Below are positions 8,623 through 17,399 of a stretch of 64,000 bases of DNA, piece after piece. Location of the stretch: positions 1-64,000 of the forward strand of contig NZ_FOKA01000006.1 of assembly GCF_900111925.1 (NCBI RefSeq). The letters are read 5' to 3'. The notes beneath the pieces are model-generated. The model had not been told where the DNA came from, did not search any database, and saw only the letters and a list, made by a program, of their open reading frames with translations. How positions within the stretch are numbered: the stretch's first letter is position 1; each line of letters opens with the position of its first letter. The translations under genes and the position numbers were made by a program. The DNA comes from Cellulomonas marina. GTDB taxonomy: Bacteria; Actinomycetota; Actinomycetes; Actinomycetales; Cellulomonadaceae.

Positions 8623-10971
8623 TCAGGCGTCGGCCGTCACCGCGCGCCGCTCACGGACGGCCCGCGTCGCGGCGACGAGGTGCTCCAGCGAGGGCACGAC
8701 CTCCTCGTAGCGGCGGGTCTTGAGGCCGCAGTCCGGGTTGACCCACACGCGCTGCGGGTCGATGGACCGCACCGCCTCCGTGAGCAGCTCCGTGACCTCC
8801 TCCGTGCTGGGCACGCGGGGGGAGTGGATGTCGTAGACGCCCGGGCCGATCTGGCGCTCGAAGCCCGAGGCGGCGACGTCCGCGAGGATCTCCATCTTGG
8901 AGCGCGCGGCCTCGATGCTCGTGACGTCCGCGTCGAGGCCGTCGATCGCGTCGATGACCTCGCCGAACTCCGAGTAGCACAGGTGCGTGTGGATCTGCGT
9001 CTCGTCGCGCACGCCGGCCGTGGCCAGACGGAAGGACCGCACCGACCAGGCGAGGTACGCGGCGTGGTCGGCCCGGCGCAGCGGCAGGAGCTCGCGCAGG
9101 GCGGGCTCGTCGACCTGGATGATGCCGATGCCGGCGGCCTCGAGGTCGGCGATCTCGTCGCGCAGGGCGAGGGCCACCTGGTCGGCCGTGTCGCCGAGCG
9201 GCTGGTCGTCGCGGACGAAGGACCAGGCGAGGATCGTCACCGGACCGGTGAGCATGCCCTTGACCGGCTTCGGCGTGAGCGACTGCGTGTAGGTCGACCA
9301 GCCGACGGTGATCGGCGCCGGGCGGGACACGTCGCCCCACAGCAGCGACGGGCGCGTGCAGCGCGAGCCGTAGGACTGCACCCAGCCGTTGGCGGTGACC
9401 GCGAACCCGTCGAGGTTCTCCGCGAAGTACTGGACCATGTCGTTGCGCTCGGGCTCGCCGTGGACGAGGACGTCGATGCCGACGTTCTCCTGCAGCTCGA
9501 CGACACGGCGGATCTCCGCCTTCATCTCGTCCTCGTACTGCTCGGCCGTGAGCTCGCCCTTGCCGAAGGCGGCGCGCGCCTTGCGGATCTCCTGCGTCTG
9601 GGGGAAGGAGCCGATGGTCGTCGTCGGCAGCGGCGGCAGGGAGAAGCGGGCGGTCTGCGCGGGCTCGCGCTGGGCGTACGGGGTGCGCTCGGCGTCGGCG
9701 TCGGTGAGGGCGCCGGTGCGCTCGCGGACCTCGGGCCGCACGACACCGGGGGTCTGCGCGCGGGTCCGCAGGGCGTCGCCGGCCTCGAGGAGCTGCGCGT
9801 GCACGGCCTCGCGGCCCTCGACGAGCCCCTCGGCGAGCGTGACGACCTCGCCGACCTTCTGGTCGGCGAACGCGAGCCAGGACCGCAGGGTCGCGTCGAG
9901 CTGCGGCTCGTCGGCGACGTCGTGGGGGAGGTGGAACAGGCTGGTCGACGAGGCGACCGTGACGGCCCCGGCGCCGAGGCGCTCGAGCTGCTCGAGCTGG
10001 GTCAGCTTCGCGTCGAGGTCGGCACGCCACACGTTGTGGCCGTCGACGACGCCGGCGACGAGGGTCGTGCTCTCCAGGCCCGGCACGGCGGCCGCGGGCG
10101 CCGACCCCTTGACGAGGTCGATCGCGAGGGCCTCGACGGACGTGGCGGCCAGCACCGGCAGCGCGTCCTGCAGGTCGCCGTAGGGCGCGGCGACGAGCAG
10201 CGCCGGGCGCTCGGGCCGCGCGAGCTCGTCGGCCAGCACGGCGTAGGCGCGGGCCGTCGCCGCCAGGAGGGCGTCGTGGTCCGCGTCGACGGAGTCCGAC
10301 ACGAGGGTCGGCTCGTCGAGCTGCACCCACGTGGCGCCGGCGGCGGCCAGGCGGCGCAGCAGCTCGGCGTACACGGGCAGCAGGTCCTCGAGGCGGTCGA
10401 GCGGGACGAAGCCCTCAGGGCTCCCGGCGGCCGGCTTGGACAGCGCGAGGAACGTGACGGGCCCGACGAGCACGGGGCGCGTGAGGACCCCGTCGGCGAG
10501 GGCCTCGGCGAACTCCCGGACGGGCCGGTCGGACGCGAGGCGGAAGGTCGTGCCCGGGCCGATCTCGGGGACGAGGTAGTGGTAGTTCGAGTCGAACCAC
10601 TTCGTCATCTCCAGCGGCAGGTCGTCCCCGCGGCCGCGTGCCACCGTGCTGTAGCCGGCGAGGTCGAGGCCGCCGTCGGCGTCGACGAGGTCCGCGAAGC
10701 GCTCGGGCACCGCCCCGGTGACGACCGCCGCGTCGAGCACGTGGTCGTAGAAGGAGAAGGCGCTGGGGATCGAGGCGTCGTCGGTGCCCAGGCCCAGCTC
10801 GGCCAGGCGGGTGCGGGTGCGGCGGCACAGGTCGGCGGCGACGGTATCGAGCTCGTCGGCGGTGCTGCGGCCGGCCCAGAAGGACTCCAGCGCGCGCTTG
10901 AGCTCGCGGCGCGGGCCGATGCGCGGGTACCCGAGGACGGTCGCGCGGGGGAACGGGACGGTGCTGGTCAT
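8623..10971 (-). CDS. metE: Cobalamin-independent methionine synthase
   Basis: Transfers the methyl group of 5-methyl-THF (polyglutamate) to homocysteine, the last step of methionine synthesis. At 782 residues it is full length with both barrels. Visible blocks are [17 protein letters not shown] at the N-terminus, [31 protein letters not shown], and the zinc/homocysteine ligands in [12 protein letters not shown] and NPDCGLKTR. It lies 108 bp after metF on the same strand, so the SAM riboswitch upstream of metF probably serves both. The spacer carries a 15-bp direct repeat (about 11014-11060). Confidence 0.97.
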   Translation of the reverse strand: MTSTVPFPRATVLGYPRIGPRRELKRALESFWAGRSTADELDTVAADLCRRTRTRLAELGLGTDDASIPSAFSFYDHVLDAAVVTGAVPERFADLVDADGGLDLAGYSTVARGRGDDLPLEMTKWFDSNYHYLVPEIGPGTTFRLASDRPVREFAEALADGVLTRPVLVGPVTFLALSKPAAGSPEGFVPLDRLEDLLPVYAELLRRLAAAGATWVQLDEPTLVSDSVDADHDALLAATARAYAVLADELARPERPALLVAAPYGDLQDALPVLAATSVEALAIDLVKGSAPAAAVPGLESTTLVAGVVDGHNVWRADLDAKLTQLEQLERLGAGAVTVASSTSLFHLPHDVADEPQLDATLRSWLAFADQKVGEVVTLAEGLVEGREAVHAQLLEAGDALRTRAQTPGVVRPEVRERTGALTDADAERTPYAQREPAQTARFSLPPLPTTTIGSFPQTQEIRKARAAFGKGELTAEQYEDEMKAEIRRVVELQENVGIDVLVHGEPERNDMVQYFAENLDGFAVTANGWVQSYGSRCTRPSLLWGDVSRPAPITVGWSTYTQSLTPKPVKGMLTGPVTILAWSFVRDDQPLGDTADQVALALRDEIADLEAAGIGIIQVDEPALRELLPLRRADHAAYLAWSVRSFRLATAGVRDETQIHTHLCYSEFGEVIDAIDGLDADVTSIEAARSKMEILADVAASGFERQIGPGVYDIHSPRVPSTEEVTELLTEAVRSIDPQRVWVNPDCGLKTRRYEEVVPSLEHLVAATRAVRERRAVTADA

Positions 10972-11079
10972 GGTCCTGGCCTTCGGTCGGTCGGTCGTCA
11001 GGGCGGTACGTCGTGGAGGTGCGGGTCGTGGAGGTGCGGGTCGTGCAGGTCGTCGTGCGAGCGGTCGACGGCGGCGCGG

Positions 11080-12138
11080 TCAGCCGACGGCGGCGGGGAC
11101 GCGGTCGCCGGCGGCGGGGGTGTCGCCGGGCGCTTCGCCGGGCGCTTCGTCGGGCGCGTCGTCGTGCGCGTGGCCGAGCAGGCCTGCGCGCTCGAGGGCG
11201 TCGAGCGGCCCCCGGTGCTGGTTGAACGTGTAGACGTGCACGCCGGGGGCGCCGGCGTCGAGGACGCCGCGCAGCAGCTCGGCGGTGGCGTCCACGCCGA
11301 CCTCGTGCCGGTGCTCGGGGTCCTCGATGGCGTCGAGCCGCCCGACGAGCGCGGCCGGCGCCGGGACGCCCGTGAGCTGCTCGAGGCGGCGCAGGCGCCC
11401 GGGGTCGGTGAGCGGGATGACGCCCGGGATGATCGGGATGCGCACCCCGGCGGACCGCGCCTCCTCGACGAGGCCCGCGAAGTCGTCCGCCGTGTGCACG
11501 ACCTGCGTGATGGCGAAGTCCGCACCCGCCTCCTGCTTCGCGAGCAGCGACTGGACGTCCTGCGCGCGGGTGCCGCCGGTGGCGTGGTTGCCCCGCGGGA
11601 ACGCGGCGACGGCCAGCGACAGCGGGCGCACGGTGGCGCGCACGGCCTGCGCCGGGCTGACCGCGACGCGTTCGGCCTCGATGCGGCGCAGCAGCGCCAC
11701 GAGGTCGGCGGCCGTGTCGACGCCGTCGGGGTGCGGCTGCCAGTCCTCGGCGTCGGCGGGCGGGTCCCCGCGCAGCGCCAGGAACGCGCGCACGCCCTCG
11801 TCGAGGAACTCGCGCACGACCTGGGACACCTCCTCGCGCGAGGTGCCCACGCAGGTGAGGTGGACGATCGCCGTCAGGGACGTCTCGCGCAGCAGCCGCC
11901 GCACCAGCGCCCGCGTCGTCTCCCGCGTGCGCCCCGAAGCGCCGTAGGTCACGGAGACGAAGTCGGGGCGGGCCGCCTCGAGCGCGCGCACGGTCTGCCA
12001 CAGGCGGGGCTCGGCCGCGGGGGTGCGCGGCGGGAACAGCTCGAAGGAGAGCGTGGGGCGCTCGGTCACGGCGGGCAGGTGCTCGGGGCCCGGCGGGCAC
12101 ACGTCGGCGCCGCGGGGACAGCGAGGTCGGTCGGTCAT
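11080..12138 (-). CDS. metF: Methylenetetrahydrofolate reductase
   Basis: Reduces 5,10-methylene-THF to 5-methyl-THF, the methyl donor for MetE next door. It reads LSFELFPPRTPAAE, FVSVTYGASGRTRE, VHLTCVGTSREEV, FLALRGDPP, ADFAITQ, IPIIPGVIPLTDPGRLRRLEQLTG and HVYTFNQ, the FAD-barrel blocks in order. The start is taken at ATG 12138 (352 residues); a longer frame back to 12288 would run through the SAM riboswitch. About 50 residues before the conserved core and the Ala/Pro-rich tail are dispensable-looking. The Shine-Dalgarno GGAG is part of the 3' strand of the riboswitch P1 helix. Confidence 0.95.
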   Translation of the reverse strand: MTDRPRCPRGADVCPPGPEHLPAVTERPTLSFELFPPRTPAAEPRLWQTVRALEAARPDFVSVTYGASGRTRETTRALVRRLLRETSLTAIVHLTCVGTSREEVSQVVREFLDEGVRAFLALRGDPPADAEDWQPHPDGVDTAADLVALLRRIEAERVAVSPAQAVRATVRPLSLAVAAFPRGNHATGGTRAQDVQSLLAKQEAGADFAITQVVHTADDFAGLVEEARSAGVRIPIIPGVIPLTDPGRLRRLEQLTGVPAPAALVGRLDAIEDPEHRHEVGVDATAELLRGVLDAGAPGVHVYTFNQHRGPLDALERAGLLGHAHDDAPDEAPGEAPGDTPAAGDRVPAAVG

Positions 12139-12147
12139 CGTCCGGCT

Positions 12148-12239
12148 CCATCGGTCCTGGCGGAAGCACCCACACCCTCGGTGAGGAGGGCGGGTTGCTG
12201 CGGCGTCGCTGAGCCAGGTCTCTCGGCCGCTCTGGATGG
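12148..12239 (-). promoter_or_regulatory. SAM riboswitch (S-box type) controlling metF-metE
   Basis: On the minus strand the leader reads CCATCCAGAGCGGCCGAGAG, GACCTGGCTCAGCGACGCCG, CAGCAACC and GGGTGCTTCCGCC, then closes with CGATGG. The order AGAGCGGC..GAGAGACCTGGC..GACGCCGCAGCAACC..GGTGCTTCC is that of the SAM-I/SAM-IV core. P1 is CCATC pairing with GATGG. The SD GGAG overlaps the 3' strand of P1 only about 10 nt before the metF ATG, so SAM-stabilised P1 would hide the ribosome binding site. SAM-I and SAM-IV cannot be separated by eye. Confidence 0.88.
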
Positions 12240-12250
12240 TCGCGGTGAGG

Positions 12251-12279
12251 CTAGGGAAGGTCTCGCAGCGTGGGCAAGA
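12251..12279 (-). promoter_or_regulatory. Candidate promoter of the metF leader
   Basis: Minus strand TTGCCC, 17-bp spacer, then CTAGCC(T). The -10 is about 12 nt before the riboswitch P1, so the transcript would start at the riboswitch itself. Assigned by eye from spacing and hexamer likeness only. Confidence 0.45.
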
Positions 12280-12342
12280 ACCGTCCACCAGCCGAGACGA
12301 TCGGTCTCGTGGAGCCGGACGGACCGGGACGGACCGGTCGGC

Positions 12343-12969
12343 CTAGCGTCGCGTCACGACCGGGCAGGTCGCGAGGTGGTCGTCGACGAGCCCGCACGCC
12401 TGCATCGTCGCGTACATCGTCGTCGGCCCGACGAACCGGAAGCCGAGGCCCTTGAGCTCCTTCGCGAGGGCGGCGGACGCCGGGGTGCGGGCGGGTACGT
12501 CGGCCCAGCTGGTGGGCCGTGGCCGCGCACCGCCCTCGTCGTCCGCCGGCGCGTGGGACCAGACGACCTCGTCGAGCGACCGGCCCGCGTCCTGCAGCGC
12601 GACGACCGCCCGCGCGTTGGCGACCGTCGCCTCGATCTTCAGACGATTGCGGACGATGCCCGCGTCGGTGAGCAGCCGGGCGACGTCGGCCTCGTCGAAC
12701 GCCGCCACCGCCGCGGGTTCGAAGTCCGCGAAGCCCCGGCGGAAGGCGGGCCGTTTGCGCAGCACGGTGATCCACGACAGCCCCGACTGGAAGCCCTCCA
12801 GCGCGATGCGCTCGAAGAGCGCCCGGTCCCCGTGGACGGGCACGCCCCACTCCGTGTCGTGGTACTCCTCGTAGAGCGGGTCGCCGTCGCCGAAGCAGCG
12901 GCCGGTCACCGCACCGGTCATCGCACCGGTCATCGCACCGGTCATCGCACCGGTCGTGTCGCTGGTCAT
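12343..12969 (-). CDS. tag: DNA-3-methyladenine glycosylase I
   Basis: Removes 3-methyladenine from alkylated DNA, starting base-excision repair. It aligns by eye along most of E. coli Tag: RCFGDGDPLYEEYHDTEWGVP, FERIALEGFQSGLSWITVL, DAGIVRNRLKIEATVANARA, LKGLGFRFVGPTTMYATMQA and CGLVDDHLATC, including the Cys/His residues that bind zinc. Starting at ATG 12969 gives 208 residues; the first about 20 are a 12-bp tandem repeat encoding (TGAM)n. Any of the ATG codons inside the repeat could serve as start, so copy number could alter the N-terminus without changing the enzyme domain. Confidence 0.94.
   Translation of the reverse strand: MTSDTTGAMTGAMTGAMTGAVTGRCFGDGDPLYEEYHDTEWGVPVHGDRALFERIALEGFQSGLSWITVLRKRPAFRRGFADFEPAAVAAFDEADVARLLTDAGIVRNRLKIEATVANARAVVALQDAGRSLDEVVWSHAPADDEGGARPRPTSWADVPARTPASAALAKELKGLGFRFVGPTTMYATMQACGLVDDHLATCPVVTRR
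12905..12952. repeat. 12-bp tandem repeat in tag (4 copies)
   Basis: Four contiguous copies of GTCATCGCACCG (the first with one change) encode the TGAM repeat at the Tag N-terminus. The unit length of 12 keeps the frame, and each copy brings a minus-strand ATG. Confidence 0.9.
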
Positions 12970-13046
12970 GCCGGTGATCCTGCCGGAGCACGGGGACACG
13001 GCCGCAGCGCCCGGGCGCGGGTGTGGACGGCGGCGTCGAGGACGGG

Positions 13047-13077
13047 CCCGGGGACGGCTCGGCGAGCCGTCCCCGGG
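13047..13077 (-). terminator. Terminator hairpin of the sugar ABC operon
   Basis: A perfect 14-bp stem (13047-13060 with 13064-13077) with a 3-nt loop begins 15 nt past the stop of the glycoside hydrolase gene on the minus strand. It separates the LacI/ABC operon from tag. Confidence 0.8.
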
Positions 13078-13091
13078 TGTACCGGCACCGC

Positions 13092-14027
13092 TCAGGCGAG
13101 CTGGAGCCTGTCGCCCACCCGCACGACCGGCAGCGGGTCGGTGATCTCCCCGACGAACTGCCCGTCCTCGGTGTCCCGGAAGCCGATCAGGGACCACCCG
13201 AGGACCGGGTCCTGCACCAGCCGGGCGGCGTACAGCGACGGGTGGTCGAACGTGTGCGCGCGGGAGAAGTCCCACGGCCCGAGCAGCGACTCCCCGGGGA
13301 CCACCCACATGCCGCCGCCGGTCCACTCCTGGCGCCGCTCGGGCGACAGGTGCTCCGACAAGCAGCAGAAGATGAGCACGGGCAGCCCGTCGACGACCTC
13401 GACCTGCGTGACCTCGAGCTGGCCGAAGCCGGCCGGCGAGGTGAGCGGAGGTCCGACCTCCCAGTGCTCGAGGTCCTGGCTGCGGGCGTGGCCGACGACG
13501 CTGCGGCCGATCGGGTCCCCGGTTCGCACCCGGGCGGTGACCAGCATGTGCCAGCCGTCGCCGTCCGGGTCGCGCAGCACCCACGGGTCGCGCCAGGCCT
13601 CGTCGAACCAGGTGCCCTGGTCCAGCGTCTCGTACCAGCGCGGGTCGGCCGACGTCACCGGACCGGGCAGGCGCTCCCAGACGACGAGGTCGTCGGAGCG
13701 CGCGACCCCGATCCGCTGGACCAGCCCGCGGTCGGCGCGGGACACGCCTGTGTAGAACATCCGCCACGACCCGTCGTCGGCGCGGACGACGGACCCGGTC
13801 CACGTCGCCTGGTCGTCCCACGCGTCGGGGTCCGCCGCCACCAGGGCGTCGGGCAGCAGCTCCCAGGAGCGCAGGTCGGTCGAGCGGGCGTGCCCGATGG
13901 AGGCGCGCAGGTGCCGCCGGTCGGGCTCGAGGAGGGCGCGGGAGGCCCGGAGGAAGAACAGGTGGTGGTGCGTCCCGTCGTAGGCGGTCCAGCTGTCCCA
14001 CACCCAGTGGTCGGCGAGCTTGAGCAC
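13092..14027 (-). CDS. Intracellular GH32/GH43-like five-bladed-propeller glycoside hydrolase
   Basis: A 311-residue protein without a signal peptide, last in a sugar ABC operon and 5 nt from the permease stop, so it should act on the imported glycan. It shows three acidic motifs of GH-J/GH-F propellers: HWVWDSW near the start (likely nucleophile Asp), WRDPWVLRDPDGDGW (transition-state Asp) and QLEVTQVEVVDG (likely acid/base Glu). Repeated HARSTDLRSWE and ARSDDLVVWE blade sequences resemble levansucrase/fructosidase-like proteins. A beta-fructosidase on sucrose or short fructans is the best guess; an arabinosidase/xylosidase-type GH43 is the alternative. It starts with GTG. Confidence 0.75.
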   Translation of the reverse strand: MLKLADHWVWDSWTAYDGTHHHLFFLRASRALLEPDRRHLRASIGHARSTDLRSWELLPDALVAADPDAWDDQATWTGSVVRADDGSWRMFYTGVSRADRGLVQRIGVARSDDLVVWERLPGPVTSADPRWYETLDQGTWFDEAWRDPWVLRDPDGDGWHMLVTARVRTGDPIGRSVVGHARSQDLEHWEVGPPLTSPAGFGQLEVTQVEVVDGLPVLIFCCLSEHLSPERRQEWTGGGMWVVPGESLLGPWDFSRAHTFDHPSLYAARLVQDPVLGWSLIGFRDTEDGQFVGEITDPLPVVRVGDRLQLA

Positions 14028-14032
14028 CGGCC

Positions 14033-14974
14033 CTACCCCTTCACGCCGCTGGCGGCGATGCTGCTGACGAAGGCGCGCTGGAAGACCAGGAACACCAGGA
14101 GGACCGGCAGGGTGATGAGCGACGTGTACGCCATGACCTCACCCCAGGCCGTGTTGAGCTGGAAGAAGTACTGCATGCCGACCATCACGGGCCGCAGCTC
14201 CTCCTTCTGCACCGTCATGAGCGGCCAGAGGTAGGAGTTCCACGCGGGCAGGAAGGTGAGGATCGCGACGGTGGCGAACGCCGGCCCCGCCAGCGGCGCG
14301 ACGATGCGGCGGTAGATCGTGAACCAGCCGGCCCCGTCGATGCGGGCGGCCTCGTCGAGCGACTTCGGGATCGTCGAGAAGTACTGCGTGAACAGGAAGA
14401 TCGAGAACGCGTTCGCGACGAACGGGACGACCTGCACCTGGTAGGTGTTGAGCCAGCCGAAGTCGTACTTGAGCACGAACCCCTCGAACACCAGCGTCGG
14501 CAGCTTCGAGACCCAGTAGACCATCGGCACCGCGATCGTCTCGAAGGGGACGATGAGCGTGGCGATGATGACGGTCAGGAGGACCTTGCGGCCCCGGAAC
14601 TCCATCCGCGACAGGGCGAACCCGGCCATGGAGTTCACGACGAGCCCGAGGCCCACGATGAGCACGGTGACGACCACCGAGTTGAGCAGGAACCGGCCGA
14701 CGGGGACGCGGTCGAAGACGTCGGCGTAGTTCTGCAGCGAGATGTCTCCGACCGGCAGGAAGGCGCGCGGCGAGTCGACGTCGGACAGGATCTGCGCGTC
14801 CGGCTTGAGGCTCGAGACGAACATGAAGACCAGCGGGAAGAGGAAGAACACCGCGAGCACGGTCATGAGCGCGTAGGAGCGCCAGGCGCGGGTGGTGCGG
14901 GGGCCGGTGGCGGGCGCGGTCGCGGGGGTGCGACGGGCGGACCGGCCGCGCGGCGGGGCGGCGGCGTTGGCCAT
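14033..14974 (-). CDS. Sugar ABC transporter permease, MalG/AraQ type
   Basis: Inner-membrane subunit of a CUT1-type importer. The 313 residues include an Arg-rich cytoplasmic tail, then six membrane segments (the first SYALMTVLAVFFLFPLVFMF). The EAA loop is SLDEAARIDGAGWFTIYRRIVAPLAGP, which docks on the ATPase. Start ATG 14974 lies 2 nt after the stop of the partner permease, so translation is likely coupled. Confidence 0.94.
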   Translation of the reverse strand: MANAAAPPRGRSARRTPATAPATGPRTTRAWRSYALMTVLAVFFLFPLVFMFVSSLKPDAQILSDVDSPRAFLPVGDISLQNYADVFDRVPVGRFLLNSVVVTVLIVGLGLVVNSMAGFALSRMEFRGRKVLLTVIIATLIVPFETIAVPMVYWVSKLPTLVFEGFVLKYDFGWLNTYQVQVVPFVANAFSIFLFTQYFSTIPKSLDEAARIDGAGWFTIYRRIVAPLAGPAFATVAILTFLPAWNSYLWPLMTVQKEELRPVMVGMQYFFQLNTAWGEVMAYTSLITLPVLLVFLVFQRAFVSSIAASGVKG

Positions 14975-14976
14975 GG

Positions 14977-15948
14977 TCAGTCCTTGTCTCGGGTCAGCCG
15001 GCGCTGCACGAGCGCCACGGCCAGGACCAGCACGAAGAAGATGAGGGAGATGGCCGCGCCGTAGCCGACCTGCTGCTCGCGGTAGCCGCGGCGGACGGCG
15101 TGGTACACGAGCGTCGTCGTGGAGTTGACCGGACCGCCCTGCGTCATGACGTCGATCTGCACGAACAGGCCCAGGGCGGCGATCGTGATGGTCACGAGGA
15201 TGAAGACCATCGTCGGGCGCAGGCCCGGCCACGTGACGTTGGTGAACTGCTGCCGCGGCGTCGCGCCGTCCATGCGGGCGGCCTCGTACAGCTCCTCCGG
15301 GATGGTCTGCAGGCCCGAGAGCCAGATGATCATGTGGAAGCCGACGGCCTGCCAGATCGAGAGCACGATGATCGCGGGCAGCGCCGTGGCGGTGTTGTTG
15401 AGCCACGCGGTGCCCTGCCAGGCCCCGAAGGTGAGCGTGTCGATCGCGGAGTTCACCAGGCCGTCCTGCTGGTACATGAACTTCCAGAGGATCGACACGA
15501 CGACGATCGACGTCACCACGGGGATGAAGAAGATGACGCGGTAGGCCGTCACGCCGCGCAGCCGCTGGTTGACCAGCAGGGCCAGCACGAGCCCGAGGCC
15601 GGCCTGCACGGGGACGACGACGACCGCGAACAGCGCGGTGTTGAGCACCGAGCGGAGGAACACCGGGTCCGCGGTGAAGGCCCGCACGAAGTTGTCGCCG
15701 CCGACGAAGCGGGGCGGCTCGGGCGAGATGAGGCGGGCGTTGGTGAAGGAGAGCCCGAAGGCGAGCGCCACCGGGACGACGAGGAAGAGCAGGAGGAGCA
15801 CGACGGCGGGGGCGACCATGCCGTAGGCCGACCGGTGGCCGCGCAGGGCGGGCGACCGCCGACGGCGGGTCGTCGGGCGGGTCTCCGGGGACGCGGCGCG
15901 CGCGGTCGCGGTGGCCGGCGTCCCCTGCTGCTGGACGGGGATGCTCAT
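14977..15948 (-). CDS. Sugar ABC transporter permease, MalF/UgpA type
   Basis: Partner permease of the CUT1 importer, 323 residues with six membrane helices after a 35-residue basic N-terminal tail. The EAA loop reads PEELYEAARMDGATPRQQF and is followed by the family's TWPGLRPTMVF. It follows the binding-protein gene by about 80 nt. No ATPase gene is present in the operon; in related actinobacteria a shared MsiK-type ATPase encoded elsewhere energises many CUT1 systems (inference here). Confidence 0.94.
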   Translation of the reverse strand: MSIPVQQQGTPATATARAASPETRPTTRRRRSPALRGHRSAYGMVAPAVVLLLLFLVVPVALAFGLSFTNARLISPEPPRFVGGDNFVRAFTADPVFLRSVLNTALFAVVVVPVQAGLGLVLALLVNQRLRGVTAYRVIFFIPVVTSIVVVSILWKFMYQQDGLVNSAIDTLTFGAWQGTAWLNNTATALPAIIVLSIWQAVGFHMIIWLSGLQTIPEELYEAARMDGATPRQQFTNVTWPGLRPTMVFILVTITIAALGLFVQIDVMTQGGPVNSTTTLVYHAVRRGYREQQVGYGAAISLIFFVLVLAVALVQRRLTRDKD

Positions 15949-16028
15949 GACGGGTCCGTTCCGGCGGGTGGGCGGGCTCGCGCCTGCCCACCCGCCTGGC
16001 GTGGTCGGGGGCTGCCGAGCTCAGCGGC

Positions 16029-17315
16029 TCAGGAGCCGTAGCCGTCGTTGGCCTGGATGTCCGCGTCGATGTCCGCGACCGCCTGGTCGAGGGTCGACTG
16101 GATGTCGGCGCCGGCCATGATGTCCTTGGCCGCGCGCTCGAAGGTGCTGCTGATGACGGCGTAGGCGGGCGTCGGGGGCCGCAGGACCGCGAACTGCGTC
16201 AGGTCGACGAACGGCCGCAGCGGCGCGCCCTCCGCGAAGTCCTGCGAGGCGGCCTCGGCCTCCTCCGTCGCCGGGATGACGACCTGGCCGTCGCTGAAGG
16301 CGGTCACGTACTCCGTGTCGAAGCTGTGCTCGAGGTACGCGCGCGCACCCTCGACCTGGTCGCAGGAGCTGGAGATGCCCCACTGCCAGGACCCGCCACC
16401 GATCTTCGGGCCCTGGCCGAAGTCCGGCGGCGGGAGGATCAGCAGGTCGTCACCGGCCGCCGTGAGGGAGTCCTTCGCGTTCCAGACGCCGGTGTAGCTG
16501 ATGGCGGCCTCGTCCTCGTTGAACTCGGTGTTGCCCACCGTGCCGCCGTTGCTCGTCAGGCCGCGCTCGAACGCGCTCTGGAACCAGGTGAAGAACGCCA
16601 CCGCCTCGGGACCGTTGAGGACGCCGTCGGCCGACTGGTAGTCCTCGCGGTCGATGAGGTCGCCGCCGGCGCTCTGCAGCATGGGGGAGTAGGCGTAGGG
16701 CCACCACTCTCCGGTGTCCTCGGCACCGATGTCGAGGGGCGTCTCGTAGCCCGCGGCCTTGAGGGTCACCAGCGCCGCGTCGAACTCCTCGATGGTCCAC
16801 GGGGAGTCGACCGTCGGGATGCGGATGCCGTTGGCCTCGAGCACCGACTGCCGCGCGAACAGCGACAGCGCCGCGTCCCAGTAGCCGGCGGAGTAGATCT
16901 CACCGTCCCACTCGCCCACCGCCGTGGGCAGCAGCGCGTCCGTGATCTCGGAGGAGATGCCGAGCGGTTGGATGTAGCCGGCCCACGCCCAGTTCGGGAC
17001 GATGGGTCCGTCCATGTCGAGCAGGCACGGCAGGTCGCCGGACGCGGCGGCGGCGACGATCGCGTCGTTGTACGCGCCCTGCGGGAACGACTCCTCGACG
17101 ACCTCGTAGTCGTCCTGCGAGGCGTTGAAGTCGTCGATGATCTGCTCGTAGACGGCGAGCTCGGCCGGGTTGCCGGCGGAGTGCGTCCAGAGCGTGATCT
17201 GGGCGGGGCCGTCGCCGGAGGAGCCCTCCGACTGGCCGGCCTGGCCGCAGGCCGTCAGGGCCGTGGCCGACGCGGCGGCGATCGCTACGATCGACGCGAG
17301 GGACGTGCGCTTCAT
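16029..17315 (-). CDS. Sugar ABC transporter substrate-binding lipoprotein
   Basis: A 428-residue cluster-B (MalE/UgpB-like) extracellular binding protein. The signal peptide MKRTSLASIVAIAAA ends in lipobox LTAC with the lipidated Cys23. The mature part opens QITLWTHSAGNPAE, typical of the family, with SFPQGAYNDAIVAAAASGDLP and WQWGISSSCDQVEGA further on. It is the first transport gene, upstream of both permeases and directly downstream of the LacI-type regulator. The ligand is not deducible; the hydrolase downstream points to a fructoside or another short oligosaccharide. Confidence 0.93.
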   Translation of the reverse strand: MKRTSLASIVAIAAASATALTACGQAGQSEGSSGDGPAQITLWTHSAGNPAELAVYEQIIDDFNASQDDYEVVEESFPQGAYNDAIVAAAASGDLPCLLDMDGPIVPNWAWAGYIQPLGISSEITDALLPTAVGEWDGEIYSAGYWDAALSLFARQSVLEANGIRIPTVDSPWTIEEFDAALVTLKAAGYETPLDIGAEDTGEWWPYAYSPMLQSAGGDLIDREDYQSADGVLNGPEAVAFFTWFQSAFERGLTSNGGTVGNTEFNEDEAAISYTGVWNAKDSLTAAGDDLLILPPPDFGQGPKIGGGSWQWGISSSCDQVEGARAYLEHSFDTEYVTAFSDGQVVIPATEEAEAASQDFAEGAPLRPFVDLTQFAVLRPPTPAYAVISSTFERAAKDIMAGADIQSTLDQAVADIDADIQANDGYGS

Positions 17316-17399
17316 CGCGGTTCCTCTCCTGGGGTCGGGCGTTGCCGCGCCCGTGCCCCGTGCTCGGTGGGCGCCGCGGTCGCGGCGTCCACGGGTGTG

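Noticed and set aside
12139-12288. Longer metF start at 12288
   Set aside because: The extra 50 codons are the SAM riboswitch read as protein; ATG 12138 fits the family and the ribosome site.
8680-13755. A 1691-residue plus-strand open frame across metE, metF and tag
   Set aside because: Reads through three recognised genes on the opposite strand and has no domain of its own.
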